Shown piece by piece: positions 54,291 to 64,000 of a stretch of DNA of 64,000 nt. The notes below the pieces were generated by a model that was given only the letters and a program-made list of their open reading frames with translations, searched no databases and was not told the DNA's origin. Made by a program: the position numbers and the translations under genes. Every line of letters starts with the position of its first letter. Position 1 is the first letter of the stretch. The stretch comes from Stagonosporopsis chrysanthemi (lineage: Eukaryota > Ascomycota > Dothideomycetes > Pleosporales > Didymellaceae), in the NCBI GenBank assembly GCA_022560025.1, contig JAFISE010000142.1, positions 1 through 64,000 on the forward strand, written 5' to 3'.

Positions 54291-55021
54291 TCAGCCATAA
54301 TAACCTCCAGGCATCTGGCCATAGCTGAGATGCTGCGTCGGTGGACTCGGTACCTGGGGAAGCGGTATTCTCATCATTCCTCCATACGTAGAATGACCCA
54401 CAGCACCAGCACTATCTCGCCTTTTCTGTCGCCTCGGCTTCTCGGTGCCCACCCGAGATGGCTCGCCTGCCATATAACCTCTATCCTGATATCCTGCGGC
54501 CGCGAACGGGGGCCGCACAACCCTCGTATCATCATCGCCGGGTAATCTGAGCTCAGCAAGGCTGTAGAAATAGTCCAGCACTTCTGGATACCGCAGCACA
54601 GAAGCTTTCCAGTCAAGGTCGATTCCGCGCTTGAACTCAGCGTGAGCCTCGGCAATCTGCGACTGTAATTGCTGGATGTGTATTGGATGAATGGGCGGTG
54701 CGCCGGAGAAGCGCATATAGACATCATAAAAGGGGAGCGAGTTGAGGTAAGCGGTCTGCGCATGTTGGCGGATCGTGGTGAGGCGCTGGAAGGCAAGCTG
54801 GATATGCTGGCGTGCGTGGTTGATTACCCAGTCACTGCTCACTCATAAGACTGGTCCTTGAAAGAGATATGCGAAGGAATAGCATACCGTACGCGTGTCA
54901 ACTTCTCGTCCATAGCCCGGCTTTCAGCCTGATCGAGCGCGATCTGAAGACGCTCTGACTCGCAGAGACATCCTGAATGTGGTGGTGCGCTACATATTGC
55001 GCAGTTCGGCTCGGCATCCAT
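54291..55021 (-). CDS. Hypothetical protein with short Cys-rich N-terminus
   Basis: Exons 55021-54888 and 54834-54291 (53-nt intron, GTATGC...CAG) give 225 residues. The N-terminus has a compact cysteine cluster (CAICSAPPHSGCLCESERL), possibly a small metal site. The middle is helical (DWVINHARQHIQLAFQRL, IQQLQSQIAEAHAEFKRGI, YPEVLDYFYSLAELRLPGDD). The tail is disordered, with a basic RRQKRRDSAG and Gly/Tyr/Gln/Pro-rich end. No known domain is recognised. The coherent helical middle and a clean splice support a real gene. Confidence 0.6.
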
Positions 55022-55691
55022 TGTCAACGTTCAGAGATGATATGTATGCATGGCTTCGACGTTGTGTACTTGAGCAGGCTATATGGCTGATAGCTGGGCC
55101 TCAGTCGGGCGTGAGGCTGGCGACTCAATGGTCAGGCACAGACGGTGACAAGATGCATGCTACATGACGACGTTGGGAAGGACAGCTTTAGAACGGCTAG
55201 CTTTGTGCGGCTTATGGGATGGCCCATGTATGGTGATGCGCAATGAGTTGGCAGAAGAGCTCCACTGCCGATCCAACCACCTCGGCAGCGCCGGGCGCTA
55301 GTCGTGTGGCTATCGATCTCAATATGCATGTTAGCGTCTGATTGCACTCTTCTCAGAGTGAGAGCATGTATCGTGTCCTTCTCACGATTGTGTGGGACGT
55401 TCTGCCAGCCTTGTTGTCGTACAATACCCCGCATTGCAGTGTTCTGTGAATCGATAAGGCTGCCCGGCAATAGTTGCCTGTCTGTGCGTTACTCATCGTG
55501 AATTTTGGTGCTCGAAGCTTGAAGTACCGTACCCCAAACTCGAACGCGCATCCTTTGACCTCTACGTGCATAGTCTGGCGGCCCAAGTTGCAGCTGATAC
55601 ATCAAAGTGAGCCTTGCTTACTGGGGTACAACACAACGAGCCGGTTGATTCACCCTCTCGCGAATACGGACATTTACCTACCACCGCCAAC
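55022..55691. other. Divergent promoter region
   Basis: 670 bp between the hypothetical gene (minus) and SNU23 (plus). No supported gene. Confidence 0.45.
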
Positions 55692-56336
55692 ATGAGCGGC
55701 AAAGCAGGCGCGTACGGTACCACAGGCGGCGGCGACACCGACTTCAGGAAAACATGGGACCGCGAAGAGATGGCCAAGAAGGCCAAAGAGCGCGAAGCAA
55801 AGGAGCGCGAGGAGGCAAAAGACCGATATGAGGCCAAGGCTGCAGGCAAGACCTACAGGCGGCGCGCATCGACGCCAGAAGATCTACGGCAGACCGAAGC
55901 TCGGTCTGAGCGCATAGACTGGAGTAAGATGGTTGGCAAGCAGACGCTCACATCTGCGGCAGCGGCTGTGGGCAAGCGAGGGCGCGGTGCAGGTGCCTAC
56001 TGTCAGGCTTGCGACCTTACATTCAAGGACAACATCCAGTACATCGAGCACTTGAACAGTAAACAGCATTTGATTGCTACCGGGCAGTCTGGGGAGGTAC
56101 GACGCGCCACGCTAGAGGAGGTCCGTGATCGCCTGCGGTACTTGAAGAGAAAGAGGGACGAGGCTGTAAAGGACGAAGTCATCGACATCGATACACGACT
56201 GGCTACGAACAGGGAGAGGATGGAGCAGGAGGCCGAGGAGCGTAGGCGGAAGCGGAATGAGAAACGGAGGGCGAAGAAGAAGGGCGACAGCAACGCTATG
56301 GAGTGGAATGTTGAAGGCGACGGTGTCATCGCTTGA
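55692..56336 (+). CDS. SNU23: U4/U6.U5 tri-snRNP zinc-finger protein Snu23
   Basis: A 214-residue single-exon protein. Features match Snu23/ZMAT2: an N-terminal DFRKTWDREEMAKKAKERE segment; RIDWSKMVGKQTL; a matrin/U1-type C2H2 finger (YCQACDLTFKDNIQYIEHLN followed by SKQH); and a charged coiled coil (LEEVRDRLRYLKRKRDE) ending in a basic RRRKRNEKRRAKKKG stretch. Snu23 joins the spliceosome as part of the tri-snRNP and the B complex and contacts the 5' splice-site helix. Its activity is relevant to the intron-rich genes around it. The start at 55692 (MSGKAGAYG) is the family start; an upstream in-frame Met adds unrelated sequence. Confidence 0.88.
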   Translation: MSGKAGAYGTTGGGDTDFRKTWDREEMAKKAKEREAKEREEAKDRYEAKAAGKTYRRRASTPEDLRQTEARSERIDWSKMVGKQTLTSAAAAVGKRGRGAGAYCQACDLTFKDNIQYIEHLNSKQHLIATGQSGEVRRATLEEVRDRLRYLKRKRDEAVKDEVIDIDTRLATNRERMEQEAEERRRKRNEKRRAKKKGDSNAMEWNVEGDGVIA

Positions 56337-56958
56337 CGCAGCGATCGAGATGCCACAACAACAAAGGGCCCAGTAGGCCACAAATCGAGCTCCTGAAGAT
56401 TTCACTTGGGCTGATCAGGCGATCTGTCAGCACTACATGATCAGGATGAGAGGCAAGAGCCCGTCTGACATCCTTTGATTAGGGAGCTTGGCCACAGCTG
56501 TAATGACGGACCAGCTTCTCGGCTCAGTATACACGTTACCGTGTCTGTGCTGAACCATCGTTTGCCCAGCAAAGTAGGCTGCTTCTTAAAGGTATCAATA
56601 CAGCACGCTGGTGCCTTTTATCACTGTAGTACAATCTATAGTGCCCTGGACGTAAGGACACAGAGAGTCCTGCTCGCGCGGGCGAAAAGAGTCGGAGGTC
56701 GGCGCTAGGAATACCCCACTGCACAAAGCATGCGATCTCTACGTACTCTGATGCAATACATTGATTTCTAAGCTAAGCTCCGACCGAGGTGGGGAAGCTT
56801 CAAGATTTACAATCAACAGCTGTGCTTCGTGTCTACACTACATTATACATACCGTGCAAGAAGTGAAAATAAATTGTCGTATCGCATCGTCATCACTAGT
56901 CATTCCTCACGCCAACCTCGTAGCTTCCTGACTCGTACTCAACGTCACTACATTCAAG
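56337..56958. other. Gene-free stretch
   Basis: Spacer between SNU23 and the glutathione transferase gene; no supported gene. Confidence 0.5.
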
Positions 56959-57720
56959 ATGGGCAGCACCGGCGACAAGATCACTCTCTATACCAACCAC
57001 CGTTGTCCCTGGGCGCACCGCGCACATATTGTAATCAAAGAACTCGGTCTCAAGTACGAGGAGGTCACTATCGACCTCGACACGCCGCGCGAACCATGGT
57101 ACCTTGAAGTCAACCCTGTACGTCCATCCCTTGCATTATGGGTATTGTACTTCGTACTAACAGCCCCCAAGCGTGGCCTGGTTCCCGCGATCAAGTTCAA
57201 TGACCAAATCATCACCGAGTCTGGTGTCGTCGCGCGCTTCCTCGCAGACGCGTACCCCTCACACCTCGTACCGACTGCAGGCACCGTTGAAGCCGCGTTG
57301 ACACGCGCGCGCATTAATTTCTTCGTCGACACCTGGTTTGACAAGGTCGGGAGCTACTGGTTCCAGATCCTGCGTGCCGACGATGAGGCCAAGAAGGAGG
57401 AGCTTGTGAAAGAGTTCCTGGATAAGGTGGGCAAAGAGATCGAACCGCTGCTCAAGGACGCCAAGCCTTTCTTTGGCGGAAGCAGCAAGGTAACGTTGGC
57501 TGAGGCTCTGACTGCGCCGTTCATTCTGCGCATCGACTCGTTCTCAAAGAATGGGCTGTTACCCAAGAGTGTGAACGAGGGGCTTGGGGCGCTGCCCAAC
57601 TTCAGCAAATGGTCGCAGGCGGTCATCAAGGAGGACAGCGTGACGTACATTTGGGATGAGGCGTCAGTCATTCCTGCGACGAAGAAGAAGGTCGAGAGCT
57701 TAAAGGCTGCGGCCAAGTAA
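56959..57720 (+). CDS. Glutathione S-transferase (omega-like, CPWA type)
   Basis: Exons 56959-57117 and 57172-57720 give 235 residues. The 54-nt intron (57118-57171) has perfect signals (GTACGT, TACTAAC, AAG) but keeps the frame open. Reading through it would insert 18 residues between YLEVNP and RGLVPAI, breaking the conserved cis-Pro loop. The N-terminal thioredoxin-fold domain has TNHRCPWAHRAHI, a catalytic Cys16 as in omega/Ure2p-type enzymes, and ITESGVVARFLAD for glutathione binding. The C-terminal helical domain follows. Omega-type enzymes reduce dehydroascorbate and deglutathionylate proteins, so a redox or detoxification role in the cytosol is likely. Confidence 0.85.
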   Translation: MGSTGDKITLYTNHRCPWAHRAHIVIKELGLKYEEVTIDLDTPREPWYLEVNPVRPSLALWVLYFVLTAPKRGLVPAIKFNDQIITESGVVARFLADAYPSHLVPTAGTVEAALTRARINFFVDTWFDKVGSYWFQILRADDEAKKEELVKEFLDKVGKEIEPLLKDAKPFFGGSSKVTLAEALTAPFILRIDSFSKNGLLPKSVNEGLGALPNFSKWSQAVIKEDSVTYIWDEASVIPATKKKVESLKAAAK

Positions 57721-58338
57721 GCACGGAGAAACATAGAAGTGAACATTGATGACAATGCTAGGTTATGATGCACGAAATTCATGTTTGTTTTCTATGTGTT
57801 CCAACCCAATCGTCCATGGAGACATGGATTGCCTACAATATTTTCAGGGTATACAAAAAGCCGGGCTACATGATTGTTGGCGGAAGACTGGCGCTGCTGA
57901 CTTGAAGTCCGAAGAGCAAGAACCAAACCGCATAGATTTGACTATTCCAATAAACTGGCAGGGCGAAGCCAAGGTATCGAGATGAACGCTAAATCGAGGG
58001 TACCGACGATGCGCTTGGGCTACTTGAGCGAAAGGACAGGGCCAACTGTGCGTTCTAGATAAGCGAGAGTCTATTTCCGAGTGTATTTGTGCTAACGATG
58101 CTGGTATAATGCGAAATTAGGGGGTTGCCGATGCACGCTAATGGAAGGCGGGCAACAAGGTGCGTTGGGAGGCAGAACAATGAGTGCGCCTTATAGTCGT
58201 GCTGCTGCTGCTGCTGTTGTTTGACATCGCTGATTTGAAGCAGGTGGAACAGCATTAGAAAGGAAGAAGCCTTCTATGTCGTCATGGAGTGTTTACTGGC
58301 GTGTGCCATCGACTGACCGGAGGGAAGGTGCCGAATAC
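57721..58338. other. Convergent 3' intergenic region with triplet repeat
   Basis: Holds a (GCT)5 run at 58201-58216 and no gene. Lies between the 3' ends of the GST gene and the Xbp1-like gene. Confidence 0.5.
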
Positions 58339-59810
58339 TTAGTACGTGTAGCCACGACGAGTGCGCTTAGGCTCTGGCATGGCCTTCGCATCACGTGCGA
58401 CTACATTGATAGATAGCAATATCTTGGCCGCTTCCGTGGTGCTCAAGGACAGGTCTCTCGACTGAGAGGCGTCCTCGATACTGGCCTGTCGCTCAACACT
58501 TGGTATGTCGACCCTGACGATAGCACTGCTGGACTCATCATAAACAACTGCGGAGAGCGTTCGCTTTGTTCGCAAGCTATCGGAGGATGGAGTCCCCGGG
58601 GTCGAGGTTGGTATCGATGTCGGAGTCAAAGCGAATTCAGTGATTGGCGAGTAGGGGGTCGAGGGTCGTACCGTGCTTGAGACCGAGGGTGACCTGGCTT
58701 CATCGACAGAAGCGAGATCGATGGTGTTGTATTGACTTTGTGGAGAGATCAGACCCAAACATTCGGTCTTGTAGTGGTCGACGTTGGTGCTGTTACCATT
58801 CTCGGAAGAAAAAGCTGGATCATCTTGCTCCCACACCAGCGGTGTGAAGATCGGCACCTGCGATGTCGCAGTTGGTGACGTCGCCTTCGGTAGCAAGAGC
58901 TGGTATGAGGAACCCTCTTCCCTGAAGCGATCGGTCTGTGCAGTGCAGAAGCGCACGGTGTTCGACTGGACAACGAAATTTGCGAATGCGGGGTCATAAG
59001 GAGCGGTGCACATCTGAGGGAAGTCATTGCCAAAAACTGGTGTAAGTGCCCACCGAATTTCCCAGCAGAACGTTGCCGCAAGTTCCCTAGCAGCTTGCCA
59101 CGGAACCCAGTAGCCTAAGACACGTGTTTAGTATGCTCTCCATACATCTAGTAATCATGACTGACCTTGGCATACCAGAGCTCCTCCAGTGATACTGTAG
59201 CTGATGTCCTTCAAGCCGGGATTCGATTTCAGTGCTTTTGAAGGTACAGTCTGCATCGGTCAGCATTGACAAGAGTGACATACGATGATGACAGACCTTT
59301 GAGTACTTGCACGATTTGAAAAACGGTGTCATACGAACGAGGCCGATGTTATAGTCCCAGACTACAGTGTAGGCCTGCTCTTGGCCAGGTATCTTGTATG
59401 TGTATTGGAATACTACAACTCGGTAAGCTTTTAGTCTTGACACTGTGACAAACACGCTAACCTTCAAAGGACTCTCGATTCGTTTTTTGAAGGAAGTCCT
59501 TCTTGTCGCTGGTATAAGGAATATGCCGAATACCCTTCTTATAGATCTCTCCAAGCGGAAATACGCTGAACTCAAGGTGTTTGGTTTCCAGATCGTGCTC
59601 GCTGGAGGCCTCGTGTGGCGGGTAGTTGACATGGCCGGTGACCTTGATACCTTCAACGAATATGGGAGCATCTTTTGCTAGCTTCTGTTTCTTTGAGACG
59701 GCTCGGCTAACCGGGAAGTGTAGAGAAGAGGGCACTGGATGTGGAGAGATCTCGTTGCGAGTCGGACGAACGGGGCTCCCTGGGGAGTTGAGAAGAGACT
59801 GGATGTTCAT
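58339..59810 (-). CDS. APSES/KilA-N-type transcription factor, Xbp1-like
   Basis: Four exons: 59810-59462, 59418-59297, 59250-59166 and 59114-58339, with introns of 43, 46 and 51 nt; 443 residues. The central DNA-binding domain is built from three small exons: [45 protein letters not shown], then [17 protein letters not shown] and [11 protein letters not shown]. This is the APSES-related domain of the fungal Xbp1/MbpA-like proteins, with helix-turn-helix form. The N-terminus is basic and the C-terminal half disordered, rich in Ser, Thr and Pro ([16 protein letters not shown]). It is a nuclear factor; APSES proteins control morphogenesis and cell cycle genes. Orthology to budding-yeast XBP1 is not proven. 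Confidence 0.78.
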
Positions 59811-62800
59811 AACTCGGACGAGGCGAGAGTCTCAACTTAGTGATAGGAGATGTGCCAGAGGAAGCAGCGGTAGCCTGAAGAAAATGGTGGCCGACTCGTT
59901 TGTATCGTGTCCAGAAGGGCGCGCAAGCCACCTTTTGCAACCAACGACTATGGCCGAACACGACCGAGCATACACCTGAACACAGTCAACGCTTGGAAGA
60001 ACACATAGCTACTGCAGCAGACATACCGGCTAAGTCAAATGGGCGTTGGCACCTGTGCCTTGCCGAGGACAACAGCAGCAAGACGTGGCGACCACGTTGG
60101 TACCCGTACGAAGCTGACACTGTTCGGCAAACAGCAAGCTTTCGTTGCAAGACAAATCTACTGTGCGGTATGTACTGGAAGGTCTCACTTCAGATGGGGG
60201 ACTCGACAGACTATTGGCTGCGGCTTCTGAACAGGACAAATGAAGGCACAACGGCGTCCGCGGGAAGTCAGGCCGTAAGAAGAGTTCTTAGCAAGCGTAG
60301 AGTAGATTCAAAACCTGGGATCTGAGTTGATGAGAGAAGCGAAGAGGAGAACTTGAAATGGTAACAGTGTCTCTTAAGAAGTGTGGCTTTGCTAGTCCTA
60401 GCGCGTCTACCTAGGCGCAACCAAGCGCTGTGCAGAAGATGTCCGGTGTGCATGTGCGCAAGAGGGGTCGATAGCGCGCACCAGGGTGCTCCCCAAGCTT
60501 CTACCCGGTAACTTCTTTCGCTGGATCAAACGCCGGCAGTGGAATTGATTGGTAGGTCAAGGTCTGGGCAGCGGTACAAGGTGGCTTCGAAGGATCATGT
60601 TTCACTGCATCAAACGGACCATGCAGCAAGGATCCTATATCGATGTCCTTCTCTCCGCTGCCGCCTCTGTCTGGGGTATCTGATACCGTTACGCTCGAGG
60701 ATAGACATGGGATGCACGACCGCGTGGGACATTATCTGGCGCACGTTTGGAGCGAGTCAAATAGGACAAGGAGCCACTCGCTGGAGGAAGTGTTGCTCCA
60801 GAGGACCTGAATGGAATAGAGCGCCATATCTGTCTTGACTCCAATGGACGATGTGGCGGAGATCGGCAACTTCTCAGCACAAGGCATGGACTTCGTGTGC
60901 TCCGCGCGATCGTTTACAACAGGACCGTACCACTCCATAACTAGGAACAACCTCGTGCACAGGGGTGCGCCAGAAATGACCGCCCCGCCACATTCTGCCA
61001 ACACGAATGAGTTGACATTGACATCTGCAAGCTACCGAAGCATGCACAAGCCTCGTTGCACGTAGCATAACGTGGGTGACCTTGTCAGAGACCCGCTTTT
61101 GACACTCACTTGGTTAGTTGTGTTATAGCGAAAGCACAGTGCAAACGATTGGTTTCTTGTCCAAGCAGTAGAGATCCACTGATCCCGGTAGCCAGGAGCG
61201 ACTGCTCAACGTGTAGTACGGCCCTGATACAAAATGTCTCCCCGCTAGGTTTGGACAATTTGGCCTCGACATCGAGTGCAAAACATGAAGACGACAAAGC
61301 TGTCCAAGTTGAGCCTCTCACAGATGCTCAGACAAGACAGCACCAATCCCAAACAATTACTCAAGCTACACTTCACCGGATATCTGCGAACAAAGAAATA
61401 CGGCCCATGCACATTACCGCGCAATACAGACGTTTGTCATAGATCGAAAGGCGGCATGGTGATGCTGTCTGACCGCTCAAAGATGAAGGCCATGGCGCAG
61501 CCCCATCGTGCGGAACACGATCATCAACATAAAACTACTTACACGGGCGTCCTCAGAACTACAGTTCACAAACCTGACCCATGAGAGCCCTCGGACCCAT
61601 AATTCGAGGCTGCATCCCTGCGTGTGACCGGCGGTGGGTGATCTGACAGCTCACATCTCCCGCGCAAGGCTATGCACTAGCTGCAACAGACACAGGTCCA
61701 GTCGTCTAACAGGTGAGTATTCTTGAAAATATCCCTGCATTTGTCATGTTTTGACAGCATGCACAACGCCGCAAGAAGTAAAGGCGCCTGTTTTCGCTAC
61801 GGCGGGCACTCCCCGTTTGCCGGTGCTACACAGCGCCGGAATCTTGGTATCACGCCCCACTCAATATGCAAGCGCTCACGAAAATCCCTGTATCCGCTTC
61901 CATCTTTTGATCTTCAGGCAGGTCTAGTAAATGTGAAGTACTGATGATGTTATCTTGCTGATTGGGTACGACTTGGTGGAGTTACACCTAGGTTGATAAA
62001 CGGTACCTCAAACCAGGAGCTAGATGCAGAAACCAAGCGGCGTAGAGTGCTTTGAATACCATATTAAGTTATCTCCAGTGGGTTAAACGCAACCTGGCTC
62101 TGACTCTGTGCTCAAATACGAGAAAAGTATCAATACATTACTCCGTCAGCGACTTCAACGCCTCACCACGCCACCATGCCAGCGGTCTCCTAAGATGAAC
62201 AAGTCTTGAGTCAAGACGATTTGTGTGTCTCTGACACGGTCCAAGAGCTGAACAGTCTCTTGTGACGATGCGCAATCTGTTTCCAAAACCTCTTCCTATT
62301 GGTGACTTTGTTTGGTAGACCCACCCTTTCATAGCATAATTCGACACACCGACGACCGCCACCAAAGTACCCACTAGCGACATTGCTCAGTGGAGAAGGG
62401 TATGTCTTACAGCAACAGAATTCAGTGGCGCCGCTGCTACACGACTTGAAATGGGGAAAACAAGCAGGAGGAGCAGTGGGTAGCTCATTTCTCAGTCCCG
62501 AAGTCGTACGTCTTGGAGAGCGGCTGTGTTCATCATATCTCCCTCAAAACGAACCTGCGACAATCCAGCAACGAATCAGCAGGACTATTTCATCGGATTC
62601 GTCGTCTGTGACGCACAGTCTCTGCTTAAGCCGGCAAGCATGAAACACCAAGCTGCGCATCGAGTTTCTTATGGTGTAGAAGCATATCTCCTGACACCAC
62701 ACTGCAATACCCTTATCGCATGGTACAGAGGCGAGTCAATTCTGCTTTGTGCACTCTCTCGGCTTAATTGCCACATTCACTTCGGGGTGTGTAGCTCGGA

Positions 62801-64000
62801 TGTCGGAGTCTGTACCTGCAGAGATGCAAGATGAGTGCATGGGACATCTCGTGTCATGCACGCGAATATTCCTCGATACGGCTTGGTATTGTGCTTCAAC
62901 TCTTCGAATGCCCAAGGAACTCAGTATAGTATGGAGATAATGTTGGAATGACAGCGGGTCCTTGCAGGTGATACATTATATCACCACCCCTCATAACAGT
63001 TTTCTCCCGAAAGGAACGTATCTATTACCGTGGACAACATGCACTCGCACAATGTGGTGGTTGGCCAATGATAAGTCACCACGGTCTGATAGCTGGTCCA
63101 ATATTATGCTTGTGGAAAGTTCTGACATATTGCCGCTGTCACTCTGTTAAGCTTTGTGGCGTCTTTAACTTTAGGGTGAACCAGGTTGGCAGGAGATCCG
63201 CGTTCCTTGCTCTGAGAACGGAGAACAGCACCCTAGTGTTCTAATTGGAACAGAGAATGGAAACATATCTGTATACATGTATTCCAAATCAACATGGATG
63301 TGTAAGTTCGACAGAGGGTCACCCACCTCATCGCGGCAAGTGCGACCTCAACACAGCGTTGCCCAACAATTTTTTCATACCTCTACGCCACTCTTCTACT
63401 TTGTATCAGTATTGCTAACTCGAACTATCCCCACAAGGCCTGTCTTCCCCATCGAAGCTAAACTAGCGCCCGATCTCCGGGTGTGGCCGTGCGTGCAAGC
63501 ACGCAGCTTGTGTGGTTTATATCAGAACGATCCTCTCCGCTGCATCAATGATTTGTTCTAGAATGAGGACAACGGAGATATCATCTTGGCGATGTTGCCC
63601 TGACAGAAACATTCGGGCATATTACCCGAGCAGGACAGTAGCCGCAGTCTGTACAACGTGGGCGTACTTCTGACAAGTTGACAGGTGACGCCGTGCGAGG
63701 CCTGCCCAGCTACATGTGATACAGGTGACTTGCACCGTAAACGTTTCACTTCTTCTATGTCGGGAAGCCAGTTGGCACTGCATATATGATACAGCTCAGC
63801 CTTGCTAATGCGCCCTGAGATCTGGAACGGCTACTTACCTTGTTCATTCCAAATACTTGTCACTCGGACTGATCCCCAGACATCAGCCAACGCATACGGT
63901 CGTACGAGGGTAGAAATCAGTATGCTACTACTCTAGTCCATATACGATAGGTCGTTCATCAATAAAGCTCGACATGCACGACCCTGCGAGTGCTGTAAGC
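59811..64000. other. Gene-poor stretch to the window end, about 4.2 kb
   Basis: I found no coding region with recognised domains, coherent splice sites or sustained frame preference, and no tRNA or repeat array. Frames such as 60732-61004 (minus) and 60835-61065 (plus) overlap and show no motif. The sequence is not notably AT-rich, so RIP-silenced transposon remnants are not evident. Lineage-specific genes or non-coding RNAs cannot be excluded. Confidence 0.45.

Overview
The window reads as nuclear DNA of a filamentous ascomycete (Pezizomycotina), most likely a dothideomycete. The evidence is the many short introns (about 39-70 nt) with GT..AG ends and CTAAC-like branch points, together with typical lineage genes: a HET-domain relic, a PTH11-type seven-helix receptor, a class II hydrophobin, a BYS1-type secreted protein and an APSES/Xbp1-type factor. 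About 33 protein genes and two tRNA genes can be supported. Most multi-exon models were checked by adding up exon phases and matching the spliced junctions to conserved family motifs. No mobile element, CRISPR array, rRNA gene or biosynthetic cluster was seen.

Layout. 0-5 kb: a poly-G tract running into a partial DUF1295 membrane protein, a broken HET gene, STN1 (telomere capping), a secreted GPI-type protein and a mitochondrial SnoaL-like protein. 6-13 kb: a small hypothetical gene, a divergent pair (riboflavin deaminase and a DNAJC9-like J-protein), two unknown genes and PRMT3. 13-20 kb: a secreted SurE phosphatase, a MARVEL-like four-helix protein, tRNA-Trp, bleomycin hydrolase (LAP3) and HIS5. 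20-25 kb: RPL15 with two microexons, mitochondrial acetyl-CoA acetyltransferase and a BYS1-like secreted protein. 25-32 kb: an unknown F-box-like gene, an SSU1-like sulfite exporter broken by a one-base frameshift, a Thg1-like polymerase and a large membrane protein. 32-40 kb: TOP2 and a convergent SDS3-like gene. 41-49 kb: hydrophobin, PTH11-like receptor, a MOV10/UPF1-type helicase and tRNA-Ser. 50-60 kb: a homeodomain plus C2H2 factor, an unknown gene, SNU23, a glutathione transferase and an APSES/Xbp1-like factor. 59.8-64 kb holds no supportable gene.

The genes look like ordinary housekeeping and accessory content, not one coordinated pathway. Local pairings worth noting are the shared RIB2/J-protein promoter and the convergent hydrophobin and PTH11-like receptor, both cell-surface related. 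I found no clearly new multi-gene system. The best leads are the Thg1-like protein with a possible mitochondrial leader, the RPL15 microexons, a possible GC-AG intron in HIS5 and the two broken genes (HET and SSU1-like).
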